Shown piece after piece: positions 35,158-44,204 of a stretch of DNA of 64,000 bases; within the stretch, counting starts at the first letter, position 1; each line of letters begins with the position of its first letter. The stretch lies in the NCBI RefSeq assembly GCF_003952385.1, contig NZ_CP034444.1, positions 3,038,001 through 3,102,000 of the forward strand. The letters run 5' to 3'. The notes beneath the pieces were generated by a model. It made no database searches, had not been told where the DNA came from, and was given only the letters and a program-made list of their open reading frames with translations. Made by a program: the position numbers and the translations under genes. This DNA comes from Mesorhizobium sp. M1D.F.Ca.ET.043.01.1.1 (GTDB lineage Bacteria; Pseudomonadota; Alphaproteobacteria; Rhizobiales; Rhizobiaceae).

Positions 35158-36852
35158 ATGGCAAAGCTCGACACGATCACGCTTTCGGTGCTGCAGGCCG
35201 CCCTGCAGCAAGTCTGCGACGAGATGGACCTGACCTTCTCGCGCGCGGCTTTCTCGCCGGTCATCGCCGAGGCCAACGACCGCTCGGACGGAATCTATTC
35301 GGCGGTCGACGGCTCGCTGATCGCGCAGGGCAGCCAGGGCCTGCCGGTGTTCGTCGGCGTCATGCAATATTCGACCAGGACGGTGATCGAGATGATCGCC
35401 GACAGCCGCTGTCTCGCCCCGGAGCCGGGCGACATCTACATCGTCAACGATCCCTATCTCGGCGGCACGCATCTGATGGATGTGCGCTTCGTCATGCCGG
35501 TCTACCGGGCTGGTAAGATTTTCTGCTGGCTTTCCAACACCGGGCACTGGCCGGATATCGGCGGCTCGGTGCCGGGCGGCTTCTCGGCCTCGGCCACGGC
35601 GGTCGAGCAGGAAGGGCTGCGGCTGCCGCCGGTGAAACTGTTCAAGAAGGGCGCGCTCGATCCAGAGATCTACGCCATCATCTGCTCGAACATCCGCGTC
35701 GCCGACCAGCGCATTGGCGACATCCGCGCGCAGGCTGCGGCCCTGCTGATCGGTCAGGACAGGCTCAATGAAATCCTCGATCGTTACGGCGACGAAACCG
35801 TCGTCGAGGCCATTGCCGAGCTGCGGCGGCGAGCCGCCGAGCAGATGCGCGCCTCGATCGCGGTCATACCGGACGGGGTGTACCGCTCGCAGGCCTTCGT
35901 CGATTCCGACGGGGTGGTGAACGAGCCGCTGACCATCAATCTCGCCGTCGAGAAGAAGGGCGACACGCTGACCTTCGATTTCGCCGGCTCGTCAAAGCCT
36001 TGCGCCGGACCGATGAACAGCGTGCTGGCGACGACCCTGTCGTCGGTCTATCTCGCCATGCGCCACATCTTCCCCGAAGTGCCGATCAGCGCCGGCGCAT
36101 TCGAGCCATTGAACGTCAAGCGGCCGGAGGGCACCTTCCTCGACGCGAAATACCCACGCCCCGTATCGGGCTGCGCGGCGGAGGTGTCGCAGCGCATCGC
36201 CGAGGCGGTGTTCGCGGCCATGGTGCAGGCGTTGCCGGAGAAGGTGACGGCGGCGCCCGCCGGCTCCAGCGGCAATTTCGCGCTCGGCGGCAACGATCCC
36301 GTGCGCGGCCGCGACTACGTCATGTACCAGATCTCCGGCGGCGGCTACGGCGGCAATGCCGGCCATGACGGCCTAAGCAATGGCTGCTCGACCATCGGCA
36401 TTTCGAAATCGCCGCCGGTGGAGATCATGGAGCAGGCCTTTCCGGTGCTCTACCGGCATTATGCGCTGCGCGAAGGCTCCGGCGGCGCCGGCAGGCATCG
36501 CGGCGGCTTCGGGCTTGCCTATGAAGTGGAGATCCTGCGCGGCGAGGCGCGCGCATCCTTCGTCATGGATCACGGCCGCTTCGGGCCGCAAGGCGCGCAA
36601 GGCGGCAAGGACGGAGCGCCAAACAGCGTGACCGTGTTCCAGGGCGGCGAAGCGCATGTGCCGCCGCATCTTTCGAAGGAGCAGGACATCGCGCTCAAGG
36701 CCGGCGACCGCGTGCGTGTCGGCACACCTGGCGGCGGCGGTTATGGCGACCCGCGCCAGCGCGACCCGAAGCTGGTCGCCGAGGATGTCAGGCTCGGCTA
36801 CTATACAGCCGAACAGGCCAAGGAGATGTTCGGGAGCGTTCCGACCGACTGA
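35158..36852 (+). CDS. hyuB: hydantoinase/oxoprolinase-family protein, subunit B (HyuB type)
   Basis: This 564-residue partner of HyuA shows the family pattern FSRAAFSPVIAEANDRSDG near 25, GDIYIVNDPYLGGTHLMDV near 92, SNTGHWPDIGGSVPGGFS near 125 and a Gly-rich C-terminus ending GGGGYGDPRQRDPKLV. The ATG follows the hyuA stop by one base. Codons further 5' in the same frame overlap hyuA and are not used. Its stop directly abuts the stop of the convergent MarR gene with no base between, so no terminator separates the two operons. Confidence 0.86.
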   Translation: MAKLDTITLSVLQAALQQVCDEMDLTFSRAAFSPVIAEANDRSDGIYSAVDGSLIAQGSQGLPVFVGVMQYSTRTVIEMIADSRCLAPEPGDIYIVNDPYLGGTHLMDVRFVMPVYRAGKIFCWLSNTGHWPDIGGSVPGGFSASATAVEQEGLRLPPVKLFKKGALDPEIYAIICSNIRVADQRIGDIRAQAAALLIGQDRLNEILDRYGDETVVEAIAELRRRAAEQMRASIAVIPDGVYRSQAFVDSDGVVNEPLTINLAVEKKGDTLTFDFAGSSKPCAGPMNSVLATTLSSVYLAMRHIFPEVPISAGAFEPLNVKRPEGTFLDAKYPRPVSGCAAEVSQRIAEAVFAAMVQALPEKVTAAPAGSSGNFALGGNDPVRGRDYVMYQISGGGYGGNAGHDGLSNGCSTIGISKSPPVEIMEQAFPVLYRHYALREGSGGAGRHRGGFGLAYEVEILRGEARASFVMDHGRFGPQGAQGGKDGAPNSVTVFQGGEAHVPPHLSKEQDIALKAGDRVRVGTPGGGGYGDPRQRDPKLVAEDVRLGYYTAEQAKEMFGSVPTD

Positions 36853-37314
36853 TTAGGCCAGCTTCGCTAACAGCCGCAGGAAGGTCGCGGCCTCCTTGGC
36901 GGTCAGGGGCGCCAGTGTCTCCTCGGTGATGGTGCGGGCAAGCGGGATCAGCCGCTCGATCGCCTCGCGGCCTTCCGGTGTCAGGTTGACCAGCAGCCGC
37001 CTCTTGTCGACCTCGTGCTTGGAAAGTTCGACCAGGCCGCGCGCTTTCAGCCGGTCGATGACGCCTTTCACTGTCGCGGCATCCATGGCGATCAGCGTTC
37101 CCAACTGGTTCTGCGAGGTCTCGCCGATATCGTAGAGCTTGGCGAGGGCCGCGAATTGCGGCGGCGTCAGATCGCCGATGTGGGCGGCAAAGATCGAGAC
37201 GTGGCGCTGATGCGCCTTGCGCAGGATGAAGCCGACCTGATCCTGCAGATGGTAATTGTTTTCATCCGGCTCTTCGGCCTCGACCAGCCGCAGCAGATTG
37301 TCCTCGCCGCTCAT
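36853..37314 (-). CDS. MarR-family transcriptional regulator
   Basis: This 153-residue protein has the MarR winged helix: LTPPQFAALAKLYDIGETSQNQLGTL near 48-75, MDAATVKGVIDRLKARGLVELSKH as recognition helix, then the wing DKRRLLVNLTPEGREAI. The start overlaps the DUF1185 stop (ATGA). It is the last gene of the hydroxylase operon and is a natural candidate to bind the ATTWGTATRCAAAT-like sites upstream of that operon, hyuA and the ABC transporter, with nicotinate or 6-hydroxynicotinate as a possible effector. Those targets are inferred. Confidence 0.88.
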   Translation of the reverse strand: MSGEDNLLRLVEAEEPDENNYHLQDQVGFILRKAHQRHVSIFAAHIGDLTPPQFAALAKLYDIGETSQNQLGTLIAMDAATVKGVIDRLKARGLVELSKHEVDKRRLLVNLTPEGREAIERLIPLARTITEETLAPLTAKEAATFLRLLAKLA

Positions 37315-37895
37315 CGCAACCCATCCCATGCCTTGATGTCGCTTGCAGCAAGACCGCCCATCCGGTTGTGGACACGCGGACCGCAGGTCATGGCCAGGCA
37401 GAACAGGATCTCGTCCGGACGTGGCCCGTCGCTGATGCCGACCTCCATCGCGTCGAAATGGCTGCGCACATAGGCGGCGTTGATGTGGCCGAGCGGCACG
37501 TCGAGCCGCGAACCAAAGGCGCCGACCTTCTTGGCCGACGGCACGATCGCCTTGGCGTCGCCGAGCCGCTCGCGCATGGCGTAACCGCCCGGCACGTGCC
37601 ATAGCGCGCCGTGCTCCAGTTCGCCCGCAGAGCCGACGATGGCGCCCTTGCCGTAGCCGTCGATCTTCTTCACGTCGCCGCCAAGTGCCGCAATCAGCTT
37701 GTCGGCCAACAGAAGGCCGAGCGGCTTCAGGTCATCCATCGCGCCCTGCAACTCCTCGACATAGCGGCCGGCGAAGGGGTTCTTGACCACGGCGAGAGCG
37801 GCGGCGCGCAGCCTTGGCTCCTTGGCCACGGGACCACCGTCGTGAAAAATCTCTTCGGTCAGGACCGCGATCTTGCGGATCGGGAATTCAGGCAT
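37311..37895 (-). CDS. DUF1185 / amino-acid-synthesis family protein, function unknown
   Basis: This 194-residue protein opens FPIRKIAVLTEEIFHDGG and contains ALAVVKNPFAGRY near 40, GKGAIVGSAGELEHGALWH near 95 and ETRPDEI-like PRPDEILFCLAMTCGPRVHNRMGG near the C-terminus. These phrases identify the uncharacterised family often labelled amino acid synthesis protein. It overlaps UPF0280 by 8 bp and MarR by 4 bp, so all three are tightly coupled to the reductase. It may catalyse a missing step after ring reduction, but nothing in the sequence names the reaction. Confidence 0.75.
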   Translation of the reverse strand: MPEFPIRKIAVLTEEIFHDGGPVAKEPRLRAAALAVVKNPFAGRYVEELQGAMDDLKPLGLLLADKLIAALGGDVKKIDGYGKGAIVGSAGELEHGALWHVPGGYAMRERLGDAKAIVPSAKKVGAFGSRLDVPLGHINAAYVRSHFDAMEVGISDGPRPDEILFCLAMTCGPRVHNRMGGLAASDIKAWDGLR

Positions 37896-38772
37896 GGGCA
37901 GTTTCCTTCGCTTTATGCTTGTTGGGCGCGGCGAGCGCCACCGAGCCACTGATGCGGGTCTCGCCGGCAAGGAACAGCGCCGAGGCGGCGATCAGGCCGC
38001 GCCGGCGAAAATCTTCGGCGACGGCAAGGCCGTTGTCCAGCGCCCGCGCCACCTCGCCGGATGCGAGCGCGCCGACGTCCTGCGTCACCGGCCGGTCGCC
38101 GAGATCGGTGTCGGGCGCCAGATCGCGCGCGGGCACGCGACGGATCGCGGGGTGTCCAGGCAGATCGACGGCGTTGGCGATGAGCGTTGCCGCAGCGTCG
38201 GCCTCGGCACCGGAGCGCGCTAGCACGGTCACCGCATCCGCTATGCCGAGCGAAAAGGAGCGGCCGCGCCAGCCGCTGGTCGCGACGCCGCGCACGCCGT
38301 CCTCGGCCAGGATGGTGATACGGTCGGCGAGGCCGTGCCCAGTGCCGGCGATCGCCAGCGTCATCGACTGCCCCTTGCCGAGATGGATGGCGCTGTCACC
38401 GCCATTGTTGACATAGGCGCGCTCCAGCCGGCGCCCGGCAAGCAATGCGGCAAGCATTTCGTCGGCTACCGAGCCGGCGACGGCTGCCATCGGCGTGATG
38501 AACCTTTCGGACAATGGCACAACCGCCGCCTCCATGCGCCGTGCCGTCGGGTCGGCGAATGCTCGTGGCTCCAATGATGCCGGGCGACGCAGTTCAGGAA
38601 GCTCCGCGACCAGCCCGTTCAAAACCGTCTGGAAGCGCGCGACGGCCTGCGCGTAGGCGGCACGGCATTCATCCGCAGCACCAAAGGCTTCGACGATCAG
38701 GTCGATCGGCCCATGGTTGAGATGAAGCCGCCTGCCGTCGGCAAGCCAATGCGCTTGCGGGCCGTTCATCAT
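37888..38772 (-). CDS. UPF0280 family protein (ApbE-like fold), function unknown
   Basis: This 294-residue protein has the UPF0280 features: RRMEAAVVPLSERFITPMAAVAGSVADEML near 85-115, ERAYVNNGGDSAIHL near 130 and RGVATSGWRGRSFSLGIADAVTVLA near 170-195. The NNGGD segment resembles the flavin-transferase ApbE superfamily. The ATG overlaps the stop of the 6-hydroxynicotinate reductase gene. One guess is cofactor loading or maturation of that Fe-S/flavin reductase; another is an independent catalytic step. Neither can be decided here. Confidence 0.78.
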   Translation of the reverse strand: MMNGPQAHWLADGRRLHLNHGPIDLIVEAFGAADECRAAYAQAVARFQTVLNGLVAELPELRRPASLEPRAFADPTARRMEAAVVPLSERFITPMAAVAGSVADEMLAALLAGRRLERAYVNNGGDSAIHLGKGQSMTLAIAGTGHGLADRITILAEDGVRGVATSGWRGRSFSLGIADAVTVLARSGAEADAAATLIANAVDLPGHPAIRRVPARDLAPDTDLGDRPVTQDVGALASGEVARALDNGLAVAEDFRRRGLIAASALFLAGETRISGSVALAAPNKHKAKETAHA

Positions 38773-40310
38773 CCGGCCCCGTTCGCCGCGGCGCGCCGCA
38801 GCTGCGCCAGCGGCGGCCAGGGGTTGTTTACCGGTGCGCCAGCGCCACGGCGCGGATTGAGATACTCGCCGCCCTTGGCGAGGATATCCTCGACGCTGCG
38901 GATCTCGTTCTCGTAGCCGCCGAGCCGGATATAATCGTCGCGGCGCAGCGTGAACTCGATTGGCGCGACCAGCGCCGGCGTCGGCACATAACCGAAGGCG
39001 CCTTCGGGCACGCGGGTGACGTCGACCATCAGCGTGATGCCGCCGCCCGGCCAGACATAGACCGGCGCGCCGCCAACCGTGACATAGGTTTTCAAACCCT
39101 GCACCGAGCGGGTGAGATTCACAGGGTTTTCGGTGACGCCGGCGCGCAGCGAGCCGCCGGCGCCGCCGATGAACAGCACGGTGCACAGCGCCGGCTCACA
39201 ATTGTCCTCGATCAGGCCGACGGACTTTTGGAGCCGCTCCGGAAACGGCTTCTCGACCGGCTTCAGCTGGTCGTCGAGCTCGTAATAGGCGAACTGCTCG
39301 CCCGTGGTCGACACCATCAGCAGCGACAGGCCGGGGCGCGCCCCCTTCTTGGCGTTCCAGTCGCCGAGGATCGACAACGGATCGGAAATCGTCGTGCCGC
39401 CCCAGCCGAGGCCGGGTTCCGACACCTTGAAATAGCGGCCTGGCGTCGAGCGGCGGCCGATGATCTTTATCCCCGTATCCTCCCAGCCCAGCACCTTGCC
39501 GGCCTGGTGCTCGGAGACGACGCCGGTGATGTGATCGTCGACCACCACCACCTCGTCGACGAGACCGCGCCATTGCGTGGCGAACATGCCGATGGTGGCC
39601 GAGCCGCAGCCGACGCGCATGCGGTGTTCGACCTTGCCGTCGATGACCGGCGCCTTGCCGGCCTCGACAACGATCGTCGCGCCGCCGTCGATGGTGAGCT
39701 CGACGGGCTTCCTGTTGCAAAGGTTGAGCAGCGCATCGCAGGTGGCGCGACCTTCAGCCTTGGAGCCGCCGGTCAGGTGATGGACGCCGCCAAGCGACAG
39801 CATCTGCGAGCCGTACTCGCCAGTAGTGACGTGGCCGATCGCCTCGCCTTCCGAGCGCACCGTCGCCGTCTCGTCGCCGATGTGGCGATCCGTGTCGATC
39901 TTCACCTTGACGCCGCAGTAGGAGAAGATGCCTTCGGTGACGACAGTGACGAGTTCGACGCCCTCGACCTCCTGGCTGACGATGAAGGGCGCCGGCTTGT
40001 AGTCCGGATAGGTGGTGCCGGCGCCGATCGCGGTGACAAAGCGGCGCCCGGTGTTGACCAGCTCGCCGTTCCAGGCCTCGCCCTCGGCAATGAAAGGCAC
40101 GACCGCGCCGCCGGTCTCGGCGGCATGGTCGAGGATGGTCAGCGGGTCCATGCGCACGATGCGGCCGCCGACATTGCCGTAGCGGTCGCAGGCGCCGGTG
40201 CGGCCGTCGGCGATGTAGCACATGACCGGGCAGGCATCGCAGCGGATCTTCTCCGCCACCTGCTTCTCACCGGGATCGTGGGTTTCGAAACGCTCGGCAA
40301 GCTCGCTCAT
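38769..40310 (-). CDS. hnr: 6-hydroxynicotinate reductase homologue (Fe-S protein)
   Basis: This 513-residue protein opens with a Cys cluster at C24, C27, C31 and C41 (RCDACPVMCYIADGRTGAC), suited to a 4Fe-4S centre. The body (GGVHHLTGGSK near 175, HRMRVGCGSATIGMFA near 235, FIGGAGGSLRAGVTENPVNL near 400) matches the family named after the Eubacterium barkeri enzyme. That enzyme reduces 6-hydroxynicotinate to 1,4,5,6-tetrahydro-6-oxonicotinate with ferredoxin. Here it overlaps a molybdenum hydroxylase gene by 4 bp, and pncA and pncB are nearby, which strongly supports a nicotinate role. Assignment rests on recalled family resemblance. Confidence 0.78.
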   Translation of the reverse strand: MSELAERFETHDPGEKQVAEKIRCDACPVMCYIADGRTGACDRYGNVGGRIVRMDPLTILDHAAETGGAVVPFIAEGEAWNGELVNTGRRFVTAIGAGTTYPDYKPAPFIVSQEVEGVELVTVVTEGIFSYCGVKVKIDTDRHIGDETATVRSEGEAIGHVTTGEYGSQMLSLGGVHHLTGGSKAEGRATCDALLNLCNRKPVELTIDGGATIVVEAGKAPVIDGKVEHRMRVGCGSATIGMFATQWRGLVDEVVVVDDHITGVVSEHQAGKVLGWEDTGIKIIGRRSTPGRYFKVSEPGLGWGGTTISDPLSILGDWNAKKGARPGLSLLMVSTTGEQFAYYELDDQLKPVEKPFPERLQKSVGLIEDNCEPALCTVLFIGGAGGSLRAGVTENPVNLTRSVQGLKTYVTVGGAPVYVWPGGGITLMVDVTRVPEGAFGYVPTPALVAPIEFTLRRDDYIRLGGYENEIRSVEDILAKGGEYLNPRRGAGAPVNNPWPPLAQLRRAAANGAG

Positions 40311-43102
40311 CGGCGCGCCTCCTTCTCGCGGATCGCCGCAAGGATGCGGCTCGGCGTCGCCGGCACCTTGGTGACCAGGACGCCGGTGGCATGGCGGATG
40401 GCATTGAGGATCGCCGGCGTCGTCGGGATCAGCACATGCTCGCCCAGGCCCTTGGCGCCGAATGGCCCCTCAGGATCCGGAACCTCGACGAGAATATGCT
40501 CGATCGGCGGCACGTCGCCGATGGTCGGAATGAGATAGTCGTGCAGGTTCTCGGTACGGCCGGGGATGTATTCCTCCATCAGCGCCATGCCGATGCCTTG
40601 CGCGATGCCACCCTCGATCTGGCCTTCGACCAGCACCGGGTTGATCGCCTTGCCGACATCATGCGCGGCGGTGATCTTGATCAGCTTCACGGTGCCGAGC
40701 CTGAGGTCGACCTCGAGCTCGGCGATCTGCGCGCCATAGCCATAGACGGCGTAGGGCTTGCCCTGGCCCTTGGCGTCGAGCGGCAGCGTCGGCGGGTCGT
40801 AGGTTTCTTCGGCGACGAAGAACAAGCCGTCGGCATCAGCCTTCAGGGTCGCGAGATCGATCAGCCGCGTCGCGTCGCCTTCCTGGATTGAGATGCTTGC
40901 GCCATCGAGCGCGATCGAAGCCCGGTCGGACACATTGGCAAAGCGCAGGATTTTCTCGCGCAGCGCGCGGCCGGCCTTCTCGGCGGCCTTGCCGGTGACA
41001 AAAGTCTGCCGTGAGGCGGATGTCTTGCCGGCATCGGGCGTGATGGCGGTGTCGGCGCTTTTCAGCCGGAATTTTTCAAGCGGCAGGCCAACCGCGTCGG
41101 CGCAGATCTGCGTGATGACGGTGTTCGAGCCCTGGCCGATGTCGACGGCGCCCTGGTGAAGGACGACGTCGCCGGAGGCCGAGATACCGACCTTGATGGT
41201 CGAGGGATTGGGCAGCGAGGTGTTGCCGCAGCCATACCAGCAGGAGGCGACGCCGACGCCGCGTTTGCTTGCCGTATGGGCCGCGTTGAAGGCCTCCGCA
41301 TCCGCGAGCGCGCGCGCCCAGTGCGGCTGAAGCTGCTCCAGGCATTCGCCGATGCCGACGCCCGATTCCAGGCGCTGGCCGGTGACCGTTTCGGAACCGT
41401 TACGAAGACAGTTTTTCAGGCGGAAGTCGAGCCGATCCAGGCCGAGCTTGACGGCGAGATCGTCATAGAGCGTCTCCTGCATGATGGTCGCCTGCGGCAC
41501 GCCGAAGCCGCGGAAGGCGCCGGAGATCGGGCCGTTGGTGTGGATGGCCCGGCCTTCTGCCCGATAGTTCGGTGTGACATAGGGGCCGGAGGCATGCACC
41601 GGCACGCGATTGGCGACGGTGGGGCCCCAGCTTGCGTAGGCGCCGGTGTTGAAATCGCCGGAGAACACCATGCCGGTGACGCGGCCCCCGGCGTCCGTGC
41701 CGATGGTTGCCTTCATCTCGGCCGGATGGCGCTTGGTGGTCGACATCATCGATTCGTTGCGCGTGTAGACGAGTGCCGCCGGCCGGCCCGTCTTCATCGC
41801 CACCAAGCCGATCAGCGGCTGCAGCGAGACATCGAGCTTGGAGCCGAAGCCGCCACCGGTGGCGGTCGGCACGATGCGCACCTTGTCGACGGGAAGGCCC
41901 AGCACCTTGGCCGTGTCGTCGCGGTCCATATAGGGCGCCTGCGTGCAGGCGACGACGACCAGCGTGCCGCCGTCCATGTAGGCATAGCCGGCTTCCGGCT
42001 CGATATAGGCGTGCTCGACGAAGGAGGTCTCGATGGCGCCGGACGCGGTGACGGCAGCGCCGGCAAGCGCGCCATCGGGATCGCCGCGCTCGACAAAGCC
42101 GGAGGTGAGCAGGTTCGCCGGCCGGTGCTGGTGGATGAGCTTGGCGCCGTCGGCCTTCGCGTCAGTGGGCTGGAGCACATGCGGCAGCGCCGTCCAGGCG
42201 ACTGGAAAATCCGTCAGGTCGAGATCCAAGATCGCTTCGCGTTCGCCAGCCACCAGCGCCACCGCTTCGCCGCGAAAGCGTGCGAAGCCTTCGGCAAGCG
42301 CCGGCTGGTCGGCAAAGGGCCCGATGACGCCGAAGCAGTTCTTGCCCGGAATATCGGCGGCGGTGAAGACACCGGCGACGCCGGGGTGGGATTTGGCCCA
42401 GGTTTCGATTTCGCCGAAGCTGAAACGGGCATGGTGGTGCGGCGAGCGCACCACCAGCACGGCGAGCGCATCGGCCGGGAAGGAATCGCCACCGAATTTT
42501 TCGCCGCCGGTGATCTTCGGCACGCCATCGAGGCGGATCGGCGAGGCGCCGACGGCGCGGCCAATCGTCGGCATCCGATGATCAAGGCTGCCAACGTGAC
42601 GCGATGCGTCCATGACCGCGGCGACGATCTTCCGGTAGCCGGTGCAGCGGCAAAGCACGCCGCCCAGCGCATCCTGCGTCTCGGCCTCGCTCGGTGTCGG
42701 GTTGCGTTCCAGAAGCGCGGTGCCCGCCACCAGCAGGCCCGGCGTGCAGATGCCGCACTGCGCGGCGCCATGCGCCAGGAACGAGGCCTGCAAGGCGGAC
42801 AGCCTGCCATCGGCGAGGCCCTCGACCGTGGTGACACAAGCGCCGGACACCGAGGCCGCCGGCACCAGGCAGGCGCACACCGGCTCGCCGTCGACCAGCA
42901 CGGTGCAGGCACCGCAATCGCCGGCATCGCAGCCGACCTTGGTGCCGGTGAGCCGCAACTCGTCGCGCAAAACCTGCGACAGCCGCCGCACCGGCGGCAC
43001 CGATACATTGACGGCGGCACCGTTGACCTGGAAGGCGATGTCGGCGCGTTGCATGCCCGTGGACGGCCGGGCCTTGCCGATGTCGGGCCGCGCTTCGTTC
43101 AT
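40307..43102 (-). CDS. molybdenum hydroxylase, fused 2Fe-2S and molybdopterin subunits (probable nicotinate hydroxylase)
   Basis: This 931-residue protein joins two subunits that are usually separate. Residues ~20-165 form a 2Fe-2S protein with clusters C58/C63/C66/C78 and C116/C119/C151/C153. Residues ~175-931 are a xanthine-dehydrogenase-type molybdopterin subunit with GGGFGSKLD near 410, GAFRGFGVPQA near 530 and the active-site Glu in FGAKGLGEH (~888). With the FAD subunit it would hydroxylate an N-heterocycle using water. The next gene acts on 6-hydroxynicotinate and pncA is divergent, so nicotinate is the most likely substrate; xanthine or another purine is the main alternative. Confidence 0.85.
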   Translation of the reverse strand: MNEARPDIGKARPSTGMQRADIAFQVNGAAVNVSVPPVRRLSQVLRDELRLTGTKVGCDAGDCGACTVLVDGEPVCACLVPAASVSGACVTTVEGLADGRLSALQASFLAHGAAQCGICTPGLLVAGTALLERNPTPSEAETQDALGGVLCRCTGYRKIVAAVMDASRHVGSLDHRMPTIGRAVGASPIRLDGVPKITGGEKFGGDSFPADALAVLVVRSPHHHARFSFGEIETWAKSHPGVAGVFTAADIPGKNCFGVIGPFADQPALAEGFARFRGEAVALVAGEREAILDLDLTDFPVAWTALPHVLQPTDAKADGAKLIHQHRPANLLTSGFVERGDPDGALAGAAVTASGAIETSFVEHAYIEPEAGYAYMDGGTLVVVACTQAPYMDRDDTAKVLGLPVDKVRIVPTATGGGFGSKLDVSLQPLIGLVAMKTGRPAALVYTRNESMMSTTKRHPAEMKATIGTDAGGRVTGMVFSGDFNTGAYASWGPTVANRVPVHASGPYVTPNYRAEGRAIHTNGPISGAFRGFGVPQATIMQETLYDDLAVKLGLDRLDFRLKNCLRNGSETVTGQRLESGVGIGECLEQLQPHWARALADAEAFNAAHTASKRGVGVASCWYGCGNTSLPNPSTIKVGISASGDVVLHQGAVDIGQGSNTVITQICADAVGLPLEKFRLKSADTAITPDAGKTSASRQTFVTGKAAEKAGRALREKILRFANVSDRASIALDGASISIQEGDATRLIDLATLKADADGLFFVAEETYDPPTLPLDAKGQGKPYAVYGYGAQIAELEVDLRLGTVKLIKITAAHDVGKAINPVLVEGQIEGGIAQGIGMALMEEYIPGRTENLHDYLIPTIGDVPPIEHILVEVPDPEGPFGAKGLGEHVLIPTTPAILNAIRHATGVLVTKVPATPSRILAAIREKEARR

Positions 43103-43956
43103 GCCGCCACCCTGCCGCTATCCTGGCCGAGGGCGGCACCCGCGGCGCGCACAATGAGCTCACGCGCGGCGTGCTCTCGGTATTCGGCGCTGCCGCGCAC
43201 ATCGCCGATCGGCGACAGTTCATCGATCGGCGCAGACAATATCGCGTCGTCAACCGCGGCGGTGATCGGCTGGCCGCGCAGGGCGGCCTCCACGCCGGCC
43301 AGACGGCGGGCAACCGCCGAGCAGGCGCCGACGGCGATAGCGGCATCCGCGACCACGCCGCCCTCGACCACCAGCCGAGCCGCGGCCATGACGATCGAGA
43401 TGACGAGATAGCGCCGGGCGCCGAGCTTGACGAAGGCCGATGCGCCGACAGCCGAGCGCTTCGGCACGCGAATGGCCGTGACCATCTCGCCCGGCTGCAG
43501 CGCCGTGCGGCGATTGCCGAGGATGAACTCGCCGAGCGGCAAGTGGCGTGCGGCTTTGGCCGACCGCAGTTCGACATCGGCATCGAGCACCAGCAGCGCC
43601 GGCACGCCATCGGCGGCGGGCGAGGCGTTGCAGAGATTGCCGGCGACGGAGGCGACGTTCTGGATCTGGACGGAGCCGACTTCGCGCGCGGCCGCCTTCA
43701 GCGCGTCGAATGCCGCCGGCAGCGGCTGGCGCACGATGTCGGTCCAGGTCGTGCGGGCGCCGATCCGCCAGTGATCGGCCGTCTCGGCAATGCCGCGCAG
43801 CGCGGCGAGACCGTTGATGTCGAGGATGTTGTCGCGGAAAGGCTTCGCGCCCTGCGCCGGATAGAAATCCGTGCCGCCGGCGAGAATGCGCCAGCGATCC
43901 TCGCCGAGCAGAGCGAGCGCCTCGTCGACCATGGTGGGTTTCGCGTAACGGGTCAC
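43099..43956 (-). CDS. FAD-binding subunit of molybdenum hydroxylase (CoxM/XdhB type)
   Basis: This 285-residue protein starts TRYAKPTMVDEALALLGED and has the FAD pyrophosphate motif ILAGGTDFYP near 33. IQNVASVAGNLCNASPAAD near 105 and a C-terminal CO dehydrogenase flavoprotein-type domain follow. It passes electrons from the Fe-S centres to an acceptor. A GTG start at 43956 with GGAAGG upstream is chosen; an ATG at 44022 would place the start inside the candidate operator. It is the first gene of a six-gene operon joined throughout by 4-8 bp overlaps. Confidence 0.86.
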   Translation of the reverse strand: MTRYAKPTMVDEALALLGEDRWRILAGGTDFYPAQGAKPFRDNILDINGLAALRGIAETADHWRIGARTTWTDIVRQPLPAAFDALKAAAREVGSVQIQNVASVAGNLCNASPAADGVPALLVLDADVELRSAKAARHLPLGEFILGNRRTALQPGEMVTAIRVPKRSAVGASAFVKLGARRYLVISIVMAAARLVVEGGVVADAAIAVGACSAVARRLAGVEAALRGQPITAAVDDAILSAPIDELSPIGDVRGSAEYREHAARELIVRAAGAALGQDSGRVAA

Positions 43957-44020
43957 GCCTTGCCTTCCCGAAAAGGGGCCTTTCCGAGGGAATCTGCCGC
44001 CGTCCCAGTCAGGCAAATTC

Positions 44021-44034
44021 ATTCGTATGCAAAT
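44021..44034. promoter_or_regulatory. candidate regulon operator 2 (ATTCGTATGCAAAT)
   Basis: This near-palindrome lies in the pncA/hydroxylase divergent gap, 65 bp from the GTG of the FAD subunit gene. It abuts and overlaps by two bases the -10 element of the minus-strand promoter, a classic repressor position. Confidence 0.6.
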
Positions 44035-44060
44035 GATATCAACTTCGCGGCGATTGTCAA
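44033..44060 (-). promoter_or_regulatory. predicted sigma-70 promoter for the hydroxylase-reductase operon
   Basis: On the minus strand TTGACA (44060-44055) is followed after 16 bp by TATCAT (44038-44033). The -35 is a perfect consensus. Transcription would run into the FAD subunit gene about 70 bp downstream. Confidence 0.65.
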
Positions 44061-44204
44061 AGCGAAGCCACCGGCCAGGCCTGTCACAAACAAGCCGCCA
44101 CGGCTTTGTTATGCCTATGGAGGTTGACGCCGCCGGCCATCTGGTCAAGGTTCCGTGTCCGGTCTCGTCAACCGGAGCCCAAGCCGAGACAGAAGGGAGG
44201 CCGC

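Noticed and set aside
41156-43411. 751-codon plus-strand ORF opposite the molybdenum hydroxylase
   Set aside because: The minus strand encodes a complete Fe-S/Mo enzyme; the plus frame shows no motif.
40307-43956. Assigning the hydroxylase as xanthine dehydrogenase
   Set aside because: The family fits, but no xdhC maturation gene or purine-pathway enzyme is adjacent, whereas pncA and the 6-hydroxynicotinate reductase are.
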